The position numbers and the translations under genes were made by a program. Below are positions 12,097-22,835 of a DNA stretch of 64,000 nucleotides, in pieces; positions within the stretch are counted from its first letter, which is position 1, and each line of letters begins with the position of its first letter. A model generated the notes under the pieces. That model ran no database searches and had not been told where the DNA came from. It saw only the letters and a program-made list of their open reading frames with translations. Origin of the DNA: Panicum virgatum (taxonomy: Eukaryota; Streptophyta; Magnoliopsida; Poales; Poaceae); contig NC_053136.1 of the NCBI RefSeq assembly GCF_016808335.1, positions 1,346,531-1,410,530 on the forward strand, in the 5' to 3' direction.

Positions 12097-12963
12097 GTGA
12101 GTAAACCCTAGACCGCTTGGGAGAGCTCCGTTTTACTAGTAATTCGCTTCGTTCGGCGGGATCTTCCATTTCTCTGCAGCGATTGCGCGTATGAATTCGC
12201 AAATCTTCGTTCATCGCCGCTCAGAGAATCCCCAAATCTTCGTTTATCGCAGTTCAGTTTGTTGCGGAGTCGTTTGCCTCGTTGTGCACCCTGTGCACCC
12301 GTTGTCCGGTTCGATTGGGCTCTTACGGGATAAACGAAGATTTCAGTAGTTGACCCCTGAACTACACCCTGTGCACCCGCATACCCAAATCTCAGATTCT
12401 CAGTTGACCCCTGATGTCTGAAAAATATCAGTTGACCCCATAGGACTTGGTAACCAAGGTGCCGGTGTAGTTTGTATTGAAATTTTTCTATGTCCTGCTT
12501 TAGTATGCCCCTGATTTTTGCAGACTAGATCTTACGGGAGTTGCTTCTGTTATGCTAGTCTTTAGGAGAAATCGATTCTGTTAATTATTTGGAAAATTCA
12601 GTAGTGAGATGGTGAATATCAGAACTATTGGCAACTTTCTATTGTGTGAATGCATGATTTTACTTGGAACTTGTATTCTTGGTGTGGTTGTAGTTGTAGC
12701 ATCCAGACTTCCCTTGTGCTAGACTTAAGTGAGTAAGGCTGGAGCATTCTTTGACCTTACAGTATTGCTGAAGAAGACACTGAGCTTTTGTATCATGTCC
12801 CGTAAATTAAAATTTCTTTTGTTCTATCGTTGGATGTTTCCTACACTGTTAACCAAAAGCTGCTTCAGACTAGAAGGTATAGTCTTACTTTCCTAACTCC
12901 TTATTTGTATCATTGTATGGCACCAGTGATAAGATCGTGAAGCACCTGTGCTGCATCATTATC

Positions 12964-13117
12964 TGTAGGAGAGTAGGATGCGTATAATGTGGTCGATGTA
13001 TTGCATTGAGCCCCTTGTGCGGTATATAGAGTACAGAGACTTGGGGAGTAAGGCACCTCCCCGATACATATGGCAGTCCGGGATTACATATCCGAACCTA
13101 CCAAATATACTCTAACA
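12964..13117 (-). repeat. LTR (left) of non-autonomous element
   Basis: The repeat is paired with 14585-14739 and nearly identical to it. On the minus strand it includes a TATA-like run (CTCTATATACCGC). Confidence 0.9.
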
Positions 13118-14584
13118 TCCCCTCGCAGTCGTAGCGGTAGCAACACGAACGGATAGATTGGAGAACAATGGAGATATCCCCCCCGCAATCGGAACGCCGG
13201 TGCGAATGCTTCGACTGGAGTAGCTCATGCAGATGATAGCCCCTTAGTGCTGAAGTAGCCGAGGTCGAGGTGGACGTGGTCGAAGTCGTGGAGGAGGGCG
13301 CGGGTCCGAAGCGTCGTCGAGGCGCCCGAGTACACAAGATCAGCAGCTTCTGGCCGAGGACAGTAGCAGGATGGTGAGCGGCGGATGGCGATGGTAGACC
13401 AGGCAGCTAAAAAGCGCACGGGGATCTTCCTTTAGCAACATCGGCGGCGGTGTCCGCGCAAGAACGGCAGGAGGCGTGGAGTCGGATTGGGCACCAGCTT
13501 GACGAGGACCGGCAGCGGGTGGCGCCACCGCCTGAAGAGGCGGCGATGCTGGCGAGGGTGGCTTGAGCACGAGCGGCGTCGCTGCAGCCTGGAGGGCGCA
13601 ACAACAACTTCGTCCTCGGGAGTGTCGACGAGACGACGATGGAGCGAAGACGAACGGCAGGGCGACGCAAACCCAATCGCTGATCGGGAAAAGAAGAAAA
13701 TCAGCAGCAGCAGACGAACCTTGGGGTACAATCTCGGGTGCCCCTAGCACTGCTCCCTCCCCCCTCCCCCCTCCCTTATCTCCTTCCCCCGGTTAACGGA
13801 CAGTGGGAAAAATCAAACGGGGAGAGGAGAGGCCGTCCTTCCCGGACTCCATGGCCGGGCACCCGCCCGCCCTCGAGGATGCCGGGCCCGCGCTCAGGTC
13901 GGAAGGACCCAGCAGCAGGGCGCCGGCGGGAGTGACCGGCGGCGAGCAGCAGGGGGTAGCGAGATGGGGTGGCGCCCCCATGGCGGCGCGACCCGCCAAC
14001 GACGGCGGTGAAGCGACGCGGTGGAGGTGCGTGGAGGCCAGGCAGGTGCGCCACCAGAGCCCGGCGACGATGACGAAGGCATCGGAGCCGAGCCGCCACC
14101 CTGGCAGGTCCATCCGTGGCCACAGGCGGTGCGGCTGGACCGGCGGGAGAAGGGCGGCGCGCGACCGTCGGGCGCCCCCGATCTTGCGGCGGCGGCGGCG
14201 GCGCCCCCACGGTTCTCCTCCGCAGCCACGGACTCGCGCAGGTGCAGCCAAGTCGCGCTCAGAACAGGGTGGCGACGGTGCAAGTTGCAGCGAGGTCGCG
14301 CTCAGGGCAGGGGTGGCGATGGCGTTTGAGGAGTAGATGGGAGGCACGTGGCCGGCGGGGCGCTCGGCGGGGGAGGCGAAGACGGCGGCGCTGGCGACGA
14401 ATCGTAGCAGCGAGGTAGGTTCCCTTGCTGTGCTTGACAACGACAGCCACAACGGATCATAGGGATCCGCCGGGCATCCTACGAGGGCGCTGCCCCCGGC
14501 GGAGATCGATCTCCCCGGGGGCGGCGCAGCGGCGGCGGCAGCGGAAGCCTAGTTATGTCACAGGATCGTGACCCTCTGACACCA
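13118..14584 (-). other. GC-rich interior of the non-autonomous LTR element
   Basis: The interior has long overlapping ORFs on both strands, up to 219 codons at 13793-14452 on the minus strand. They are rich in Ala, Pro, Arg and Ser, as expected from GC-biased DNA, and show no retrotransposon domain. The composition resembles grass first exons or CpG-rich promoters. Capture of a host fragment is thus possible but unproven. Confidence 0.5.
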
Positions 14585-14739
14585 TGTAGGAGAGTAGGAT
14601 GCGTATAATGTGGTCGATGTATTGTATTGAGCCCCTTGGGCGGTATATATAGAGTACAGAGACTTGGGGGTAAGGCACCTCCCCGATACATATTGCAGTC
14701 CGGGATTACATATCCTAACCTACCAAATATACTCTAACA
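14585..14739 (-). repeat. LTR (right) of non-autonomous element
   Basis: This is the partner of 12964-13117. It is adjacent to the primer site and is followed by the target duplication ttatc, after which host intron sequence resumes. Confidence 0.9.
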
Positions 14740-14813
14740 TTATCATCGTCGCAGGGTCAGTTTGATATTCCAACAAAGAGTACCTTGCTAGTCTCCCTGA
14801 TTGTCCCCGGACA

Positions 14814-17800
14814 ATGAAGATGCATGAGCGAGCTGCCAATTTGGCCCTTGCCGGTATGTTTCTTGTTCAGTTCAGTCATTGCTGCCTTTACATTGTTCAC
14901 TACGTTGATATTTGTTTTGATAAATTAAACTTGCTGACCTCTGCGGCCTTCTTTTTTACAATATTTGCAGCTTTGAGCTTGGCACCACTTGTGGTTAAAG
15001 TAAACCCAAATCTGAATGTGATATTGACAGCATGCCTTACTGTCTACGTGGGTTGCTACCGTTCTGTCAAGCCAACTCCACCCTCTGTAAGCAATATGTT
15101 TTTCTTTGCTATATATAACATCTGTTGGGTATTGCCGTGACATGTAAATTAAGAGACCAACTAATTTATTTTTGCAATTTTTATTATGCAGGAGACAATG
15201 TCCAAGGAGCATGCTATGCGTTTCCCCTTAGTGGGAAGTGCTATGCTCTTGTCACTGTTCCTTCTATTCAAGTTTCTTTCAAAAGACTTGGTCAATGCTG
15301 TGCTCACTGCTTACTTCTTCATTCTTGGAATCGTTGCTCTCTCGTATGTCCAAATTTTCTCGGAATACCTTTGCAGACATGTGTACTTATGAGCTAATGA
15401 CTGCATTCATTCCCTTGTGCAGGGCAACATTGCTTCCATCTATAAAACGTTTTCTTCCAAAAGAATGGAATGACAATCTCATTGTATGGCGGGCTCCATT
15501 TATCCACTGTATGAACCTCACTCACTTTGATGTTCTTTCTTGTTTGTCCAATTATGCAGATCTTGAAACAAACTGCTTCTATGTTTTCAATGATATCCCG
15601 TAGCTCTATTTGATTATATATTCAATGCTGCTGTAATTGAAATAAAAATTGTGGTGACTGAGAGTCGATATACAAACTTATTGTGTGGCCTGAATGATTT
15701 TGAACTTCTTCACCATTGATGTTTTCAACCTTGTTACAAACAAAATGACATTGCTCCATGTGGATATGGCCATTTTTCTGTGAAATTAGAAAAACTATAT
15801 GCTGGCATGGAAATACATTCTTTGTTGACAGCATTTCTTATGGATATATGGAAGCTCCATTTTCCTTCGCGAAATAGATGTATTATGTGCCAGAGTTGCC
15901 ACCCTTTACAATCTTTATTCTTGAAGATGGTTTAAGTCCATGAGTTTCTTATTTCAGCACTCTCGGTGGAGTTCACAAAGTCACAGATTGTTGCTTCTGT
16001 CCCGGGATTTCTCTTTTGCATGTGGTATGCATCTAAGAAGCATTGGCTAGCAAATAATGTTCTGGGAATCGCTTTCTGTATTCAGGTTTGTTTGTATGAT
16101 TTAACATTAATATGCATTACTTCAGATTATGGGCTTAAATCTTCCTGAATTTGATTGTTTCCGCCACGAATTTTACTTCACCAGAGCCTTAAACTTTGAT
16201 TTTGCAGGGGATCGAGATGCTGTCATTGGGATCGTTTAAAACTGGAGCCATTCTCTTGGTAAGTTTTTTTTTCCCCATCTTTGTATTGGTTTGAAGACAT
16301 ATTTCTGTTTTTTTTTTCTGTTTTTTGGGTATAACTTCTAAGAACACATCCTCATCATTTCAGTCATAAACATGTTCTTATTTTATCATCTCTAAGCTAT
16401 CATAGTTTTCACAACTGAAGTTTATATGCATAATAATTACAAATCATCTGGTCCTAATGTAACTTGATTTTGTTCCTACCAAAGGAACTACCTGTTATGC
16501 ACTACAGGAAACTAAAAGTACTGCTGCTTGTGATGTATGTGGATTTAAATATGTATTGTTTCTAATTATGGTCAAAGTTGTATCCCTATCCTCTTTAACA
16601 TGTTCAATATATTTTCTAACACTTTAATAGGGTCAGATTTGGTGCAGTTGGTGAGAAGCTCACCCACCGAGCACCAGGTCCTGGGTTTGAAGCAGCCTCC
16701 CTGCATATTTGCGGGGGTAAGGCTGGCTTCGGTTACCCCTTCCCCAGAACCCCACTCAAGTGGGAGCCGCCTGGCACTGGGTCTGCCCCCTTTTTTTTAA
16801 TAGGGTCAGATTTCATATCATACTTTTACTGTTCTCCCGCTCCCCTCCCCTGTTTGGCCATAATGATTTTTTTACTGCAATATCTGTCCTAGCCGTGGTG
16901 CATATTGGCGAGTTAACTTTTATGCTTTGGCTTTTTAGTATGCACTCTGCCATACCTCTTGAACTTTGAAAAAGATAGTTTTTCTCGCATGGAACCTCAT
17001 ACTGAATAATAGTTCTGAAGAAACCGAGCGCTTGCATTTTGATTGTTTTGAAAATAATAGCTACAGCAATTTCATCTGTTCTGGCTGAACTGATTTGTGC
17101 CGTTTGTTTCAGGATAGTGCCACTGTATCATTCTCTATTCATTCACTGACATTCATATGTGAATGCATTTACCTTTTGCATTTTCAGGCAGGACTTTTTG
17201 TCTATGACATTTTCTGGGTGTTCTTCACTCCAGTTATGGTCAGTGTGGCTAAATCTTTTGATGCTCCAATAAAGGTCGGTGCTTGTTGTTAGTGAACTGT
17301 CTTTGTTAATACAGTCGGTTCTGTTTCGTCATCAACTAATCTGGCTCTGCATTGTTTTTCTACAGCTTCTGTTTCCAACTGCAGATGCTGCACGGCCATT
17401 CTCTATGCTTGGCCTTGGTGACATTGTGATACCTGGTCAGTAGTAAAAGTTTCTTTCTTTGTGCTATGTTACATTTCTGCTGATGTCTGCAGTGAATTAA
17501 TTTTTTCCTGATTGAATGGTAATATATCAGCCACAGTACTATGAGTGCCAAACTTATTACACGAGCATATACTGGGATCTTGTTAGCATGTCTTAGGACA
17601 ATCTACAGATATGTTGTATGGGAGCTTTTTTTCCTTGATTTATGGAGATTTATTGGAGAGAAGTATCAAGTATCAGGTTTTCTAGATTTATGATATAGTT
17701 ATTCATGTATGCTTTTAGTACTTGGCTAAGAATCAGTGTTGCAACTAGAATTGGTCCAACTGGAACGAGATCATGCTCAGATATTGATGTATTTGTTGGG

Positions 17801-18825
17801 CCATATGACTAGGTCCTGAGGTTCATGCTCATGTATATTTTTAAGCTATCTGGTCGCATGCCCTCTCTTGAGTTATTGTCAATACAAGCACTATTTATAT
17901 CTGTTCTGACCCCCTAGAAGGCAAAACTATCAGCTGCATATCAGGTGCATAGAAAATGTGATTTTATTCAGACAGTTTCTGTGTCATTCAGCTCATAATA
18001 TGGATTTGTACTTTTGGTTCCAGGCATCTTTGTTGCACTTGCCCTGCGTTTTGACGTCTCAAGAGGTATCAAGAACCATTACTTCAACAGTGCATTTTTG
18101 GGATACACTGTGGGTTTGACGGTTACCATCATTGTAATGAACTGGTTTCAAGCTGCACAAGTGAGTTCTGTTACTCAGGTTTACTGCCTTTTTGCCCCTT
18201 ATATCTGTCATCTCTGAAATATTAATATGGTCATTTTTTTGGGCATACGCAGCCTGCTCTACTATACATTGTTCCTGGTGTGATCGGTTTCGTTGCTGTT
18301 CACTGTTTGTGGAATGGAGAAGTAAAACAGGTCAGATTCTGAATACTTACTGCAACTGTGGCATTCTACCTCCGTCCTTCTACCTTGTGGCCCTTCCATT
18401 TGTACATTCTGGTTTCTGTACTATCAGTACTGCTCCGTATTAAATGTGCCTCTATCCTTTTCTTACCTGTCTAATAGATCTTGAGCAGAGTCACGAAGAT
18501 AAAGTTGTCTTTGTTCTGAATTGGTATTCGGTTTTATGATGAGTAATGAGCTCCATAGTGTTGATGGTGTTCTCTAGTTCCTTCTAGTCATTTATTTCAT
18601 CTCGCTTTCAGCTCATGTGTTTTTGGTTGTAGCTGTGCAAAGTTTTATCCCTTTTGTTTCCCTGAAAGTAGCTTATGTATAAAAGATGTCTTGGAATGCA
18701 AGACTGGCTGACTATATATATTGCACATGCAGCTACTGGAGTTTGATGAGTCAAAAACTGAAGCGGAGGAAGCCGGTGAAGAAGATCAAGATGATAAATC
18801 CAAAGAGGACAAGAAGGGGGACTAG
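14814..18825 (+). CDS. SPP: Signal peptide peptidase (intramembrane GxGD aspartic protease)
   Basis: Eleven coding exons with matching phases were read: 14814-14853, 14971-15086, 15192-15343, 15423-15508, 15958-16085, 16208-16258, 17188-17274, 17366-17435, 18024-18160, 18253-18330 and 18733-18825. They give 345 residues, the usual length for plant SPP. The multi-pass ER enzyme cleaves signal-peptide remnants within the membrane. The catalytic motifs are FVYDIFW (Asp198), LGLGD (Asp239) and the QPAL motif (P290-L292). The acidic tail ends in KKGD, a KKXX-type ER retrieval signal. The start ATG lies 60 bp after the acceptor at 14754, and MKMHERAANLALA matches the family start as I recall it. 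Introns hold a SINE (16641-16798). The last exon has a second, intact copy at 20408-20500. No lesion is seen, so the gene is probably functional. Confidence 0.95.
16626..16813 (+). mobile_element. tRNA-derived SINE with 15-bp target duplications in an SPP intron
   Basis: The body 16641-16798 begins ggtgcagttggtgagaagc, like a polymerase III A box, and carries ggtcctgggtttgaagc, like a B box. It ends in a run of eight T residues. A perfect 15-bp duplication, aatagggtcagattt, flanks it at 16626-16640 and 16799-16813. A short T tail instead of poly(A) recalls the rice p-SINE group. The family name is not certain. Confidence 0.85.
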
Positions 18826-20386
18826 CGTTCTAGCTAAATTTAGGTCATGATGAGGAGAAAAAGGAAGGCACAAGTTTTCGTGTAAGGTTGTCAGCAGCTA
18901 AATGGGCTTGATGACCTCTGATACCGGGCTCACTTAAAGAACTTAGAAATGATTCGCATGATACAACTTCTTTTTGCTTTGCGGATTATTTGGTTCGGAG
19001 AGTTGAATTGAAGAGGGAAAAAGATGGTGTGACTTGCGATGTTCTGACCTACTTCTGTTTTCCTTACTTCATCTTGGTTGCATTCCATGATATCTCGTTG
19101 GCTCCCTGCTTCCTAACTATACTGCTGCTAGTCTGTTTGGAATGCATGAATTTCACAGGCCTCCACGATGAAAGGACTCGGAGTTGTTGATTCCTTGTTC
19201 CAAATTGAGTCAAAATGAACAAGATTTAGGCTTTTTTGGTCTGAGCCGCCTTTGACTTTCGGCTTTTTGGTCTGATCTGCCTTTTACTTTTCTTTGGTGA
19301 TTTAAAGCTGGAGAGGAGATATTCTCTTTCTATGCTACTGCATGAGTATGACGGATGTGTAAGAAAGGAACTGCAGAAACTGGAATAAGAAAGGTACTGC
19401 AGAAGACTGGAATCCGATACGTAGCTGCATCGAAGTCACGGCCCAAAAAAGCTGCGGCCATATGCCTTGCGTGGTGTTTTTTGACTATGGCTTCCATTTC
19501 CGAGGCACTGCACAGGCCACCGGGTGTTACCTTCTCCTGCACTCGTTGCCTGTTGTGGCAAACGCTACTGCTTTTCTTTTTAGAACAGGCAAAACAGTAC
19601 ACGTTTCGAATTCACGCACAATTTTACCCTGCATAAGATCAACGAAGGTGTTGAGTTTTTGAATTTTTTTTAATAAACATGATGTAACAATCTTTGAACT
19701 TCCTTTATTTTCAGCTAGAGATTCCTTACGCCTTAACTTACTTTCCACGATTTTAGCTCAATTGCTGAGATTCTCAGTGGTGGAACTTGTCCACCTTATT
19801 TTCAGCTAATTTCTTTTAGTTAGACAAAGAGTCTATCGATATGGTGACTCTTTTCACAAATTTAGTTTAGTTGGTGAGATTCTCCGTGGTGAAACCTGTC
19901 GACCTTATTTTCAGCTAATTCCTTTTAGTGGTAGACAATCAGGTTATCGACATGGTGACTTTATCAAACATAAGATATATCAGCATAGTATTTTGTGTTT
20001 TTCATAAGATATGTCAGCCTAGTATTTTGTGTTTTTTTAGAAAAAGTTACTTTCCGATATGTGAAGTTAGGATGGATCCATATGTTTTGCCTAATGTGAT
20101 GGGCTGATTTATTCGTTTCGTAAATCCAAATTGCACTACTATATGAGGCCATCCATAGCCGATTGCTACTGCTGCTAGTCTTCAAGATCTGTTCTTCCCA
20201 ACTAGACACTTTGATTCATAATGATCTGGTGCGTTGAACGATCACAGCTAGGAAGAATAATATTGTTTTCTGCAGTGTGTCACACTTGATTTCTTTCCCC
20301 ACTAAAATGTCTTTATTCTCTCTTCACACTGGACGAACTGGAAGTCAGACGATGCACGACCGAAAACGATCAACTTTTGGCTGCTG
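18712..20386 (+). repeat. Tandem duplication, copy 1 (SPP last exon plus 3' flank)
   Basis: This segment carries the SPP last exon, its 3' UTR and about 1 kb of downstream DNA. It matches 20387-21009 joined to 42612-43676. The copies begin at a shared ctatatat, so the breakpoint may reflect microhomology. Similarity by eye is high, with scattered indels, for example around 19230-19320. Confidence 0.88.
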
Positions 20387-20407
20387 CTATATATTTTGCA
20401 CATGCAG

Positions 20408-20500
20408 CTACTGGAGTTTGACGAGTCAAAAGCCGAAGCCGAGGAAGCAGGTGAAGAAGAGCAAGATGATAAATCCAAAGAGAACAAGAAGGGGGACTAG
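20408..20500 (+). pseudogene. Duplicated SPP terminal exon
   Basis: The exon has the same acceptor (catgcag) as the main last exon, the same length (93 nt), an open frame and the same stop and KKGD ending. A few residues differ, with SKAEAEEAG in place of SKTEAEEAG and ENKKGD in place of EDKKGD. No other SPP exon precedes it. It can be used only by splicing from 18330, skipping the exon at 18733. It may be unused, but it has no disabling change. Confidence 0.85.
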
Positions 20501-21009
20501 CGTTCTAGCTAGATTTAGGTCATGATGAGGAGAAAAAGGAAGGCACAAGTTTTCGTGTAAGGTTGTCAGCAGCTAAATGGGCTTGACGACCTCTGATACC
20601 GGCTCACTTAAGAACCTAGAAATGATTCATATGATACAATTTTTTTTTTTTTGCTTTGCGGATTATTTGGTTCGGAGAGTTGAATTGAAGAGGGAAAAAG
20701 ATGGTGTGACTTGAGATGTTCTGACCTACTGTTTTCCTTACTGACTTCATCTTGGTTAAGGATTCAGCGGAACTCTGTTTTGGAGTGCATGAATTTCACA
20801 GGCCTCCACGATATCTCGTTGGCTCCCTGCTTCCTAAACAGCCATACTGCTGCTAATCTGTTTGGAGGGCATGAATTTCACAGGCCTCAACGATGAAAGG
20901 ACTCGGAGTTGTTGATTCCTTGTTCAAATTGAGTCAAAATGAACAAGATTTAGCCTTTTTTGGTCTGAGTTGCCTTTTACTTTACTGCATGAGTATGACG
21001 ATGTGTAAG

Positions 21010-22550
21010 TGAGGGACCGAAACTAGCGAGTGAATGAGAGCCGATCAAAATTTCTCTCGAAATCGATCCGTCGGCCTACATCCCGAAAATCACCACAAAC
21101 ACTCGAACCTAGGGTGAGAGAGTAGCTATGGACTAGCTATCTCTAAGAAAAACACTTAGGAAGAGAAACAAAAGCAATGCGGAAAAACTCTCCAAACAGC
21201 AGCTATGCTGAGTCAGACCGGTCTGACTGCTAGCACAGACCGGTCAGACCGGTCGGGCTGGAATTTTGAATTTCCAGACCGGTTACACAGACCGGTCAGA
21301 CCGGTCGCTCCCAGATAGCCCGCAACCAAAGCTCCAAATGGCAAATCTCGAGCAAACGAAGTCTAAATCCAACGAAACTTGGAGGATACCTTCACACCTG
21401 TCCCGTGCACATATCCCCAAGAGATCTCTCCCAAAAGATAAAAGGATCTTGAGAATTCGGGGGAAGATCAAAGAGGATTGAGGTTTTCTCAAGAACACAA
21501 AAATTCTAATTCGTGAGAACTCACGATTCCAGGGGGTTTGTCACTAGGCTAGATGCATAGGAATCATCACAAAGAGTTCGGCAAAAACACGAATCCAAGG
21601 GCTCGATTCCTCTAAACACGAAGCATCCCAAAAGAGGAGAAATCAAACCAAAAACGCAAGAGAGGAAGGGGAAAACGAATACTCAGCACACATAGATGAT
21701 CTCAACAAGATTTCATTCATAAATTTAAGAGGAATTTACCTATACAAAACTAGAGCCATCCGCCCATCATCCTACCCACTAAAATTGAGAGATTAGCTAA
21801 ACTCTAACCCTCTTTTGCATTGGAGTCCTTGGCCCTAACCTGGAGCAAGGGCAGGGAAAAGGAAAAATGAAGAGAATACTAAAAGACTCAAGAGACTCAC
21901 CCAGCCACGGGCTGGTGGGGTATTTATACCCAGCTGCTGCGGCCAGACCGGTCGGGTCTGCAGCAGCCCGCTGTACAGACTCAATCGACGGCGGAATTTC
22001 TTTCTTCGACTCGAAGTCTTTGCTGCGATGCAGCCACATCGACGAAGTTCCAGTCCGCGGTTTTGGAGGGTCCGCGAAAACCGGGTAAGTGGCCGGTTTT
22101 GAGAAAACCGCAAAAACTTCACGCGCGGAAAGATTCCCGCCTCCACGGCGTGGCCCTAGACGCCATTCCCGCCTCGGCCTTCTGACGGCCCTAGACGCCG
22201 CCCGACGCCCGTCACCTCCTCGCCCGCAGCGAGGCCCTAGACGCCGTCGACGCCCGTCGCCTCCGTCAGTCCCGAGACCGACGCCCGTGCCTCCACGACT
22301 TGGCATCTTCAACCGCCGTCCGCCTCCTTGGTTTTGTGGCGCAAACCAAGAAATCCGCCTTCCGTCGCCGCTTGCGCCCTCGATCCAGGAATTGACGCCA
22401 CATCTGCCGCCCGGCCCGAGCTCCTCCACGGCAACTCTCCGTCGACACTTGACGCCCGTGTACCTGCAATCCAAAGACCAAGCGCACGATCATACCGCAC
22501 GGTTGACAAATTCACTCATCACAGGCAGGATAGAGTACTCTCGTTCCTCA
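21010..22550 (-). repeat. 3' LTR of the Sirevirus-type element (left copy)
   Basis: This LTR carries the perfect palindrome AGTCAGACCGGTCTGACT at 21211-21228 and several more GACCGGTC units up to 21310. A further unit lies near 21945, and ggccctagacgcc is repeated around 22150-22240. Compared with the right copy it lacks about 12 bp near its left end. Confidence 0.92.
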
Positions 22551-22835
22551 ATCTCCCTCTTGATGAGTACATTGTCAACACACCACCTGAAACCAGAGAA
22601 GTGATAAAATGGAAGCAAGAAAGAGAAGAACTCAAGCAAGTGACAAAAAGCTCAGACATGCAAGACCAGTCACTTACTCAAGCACAAATCGATCCCCTAA
22701 GACAAGGGCAACAGCTCAACACAATCGATCAAAAGCCAAAACATGACTCCTCAAAGACAGATGTAACGCTCGACGCAGTCATGCAAGAAGCAAAGGGAAA
22801 ACAAGGAAACCAGAAGCCACAACCAAAGCAGAAAC
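22551..22835 (-). other. 3' internal end of the Sirevirus-type element
   Basis: On the minus strand a purine tract (AAGAGGGAGAT) lies next to the LTR. The rest is A-rich on the plus strand, without coding motifs. The last five bases, gaaac (22831-22835), are the gypsy target duplication. Confidence 0.7.

Larger units (their letters stand above)
12964..14739 (-). mobile_element. Non-autonomous LTR retrotransposon (TRIM/LARD-like) in the SPP leader intron
   Basis: Direct repeats of 154-155 bp at 12964-13117 and 14585-14739 start TGTAGGAG and end TCTAACA. The 5-bp duplication ttatc flanks the element at 12959-12963 and 14740-14744. A primer site reading TGGTGTCAGAG on the minus strand abuts the right LTR (14573-14584), so the element points left. 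A purine tract GCGAGGGGA lies next to the left LTR. No gag, protease, integrase or reverse transcriptase motif is visible in the 1467-bp interior. It therefore depends on another element, and it is larger than typical TRIMs. Its right LTR ends 15 bp before the SPP acceptor. Confidence 0.9.

Noticed and set aside
13340..14452. Long minus- and plus-strand ORFs (up to 219 codons) in the SPP leader intron
   Set aside because: They lie inside the non-autonomous LTR element, overlap in several frames and are low in complexity. High GC alone produces them.
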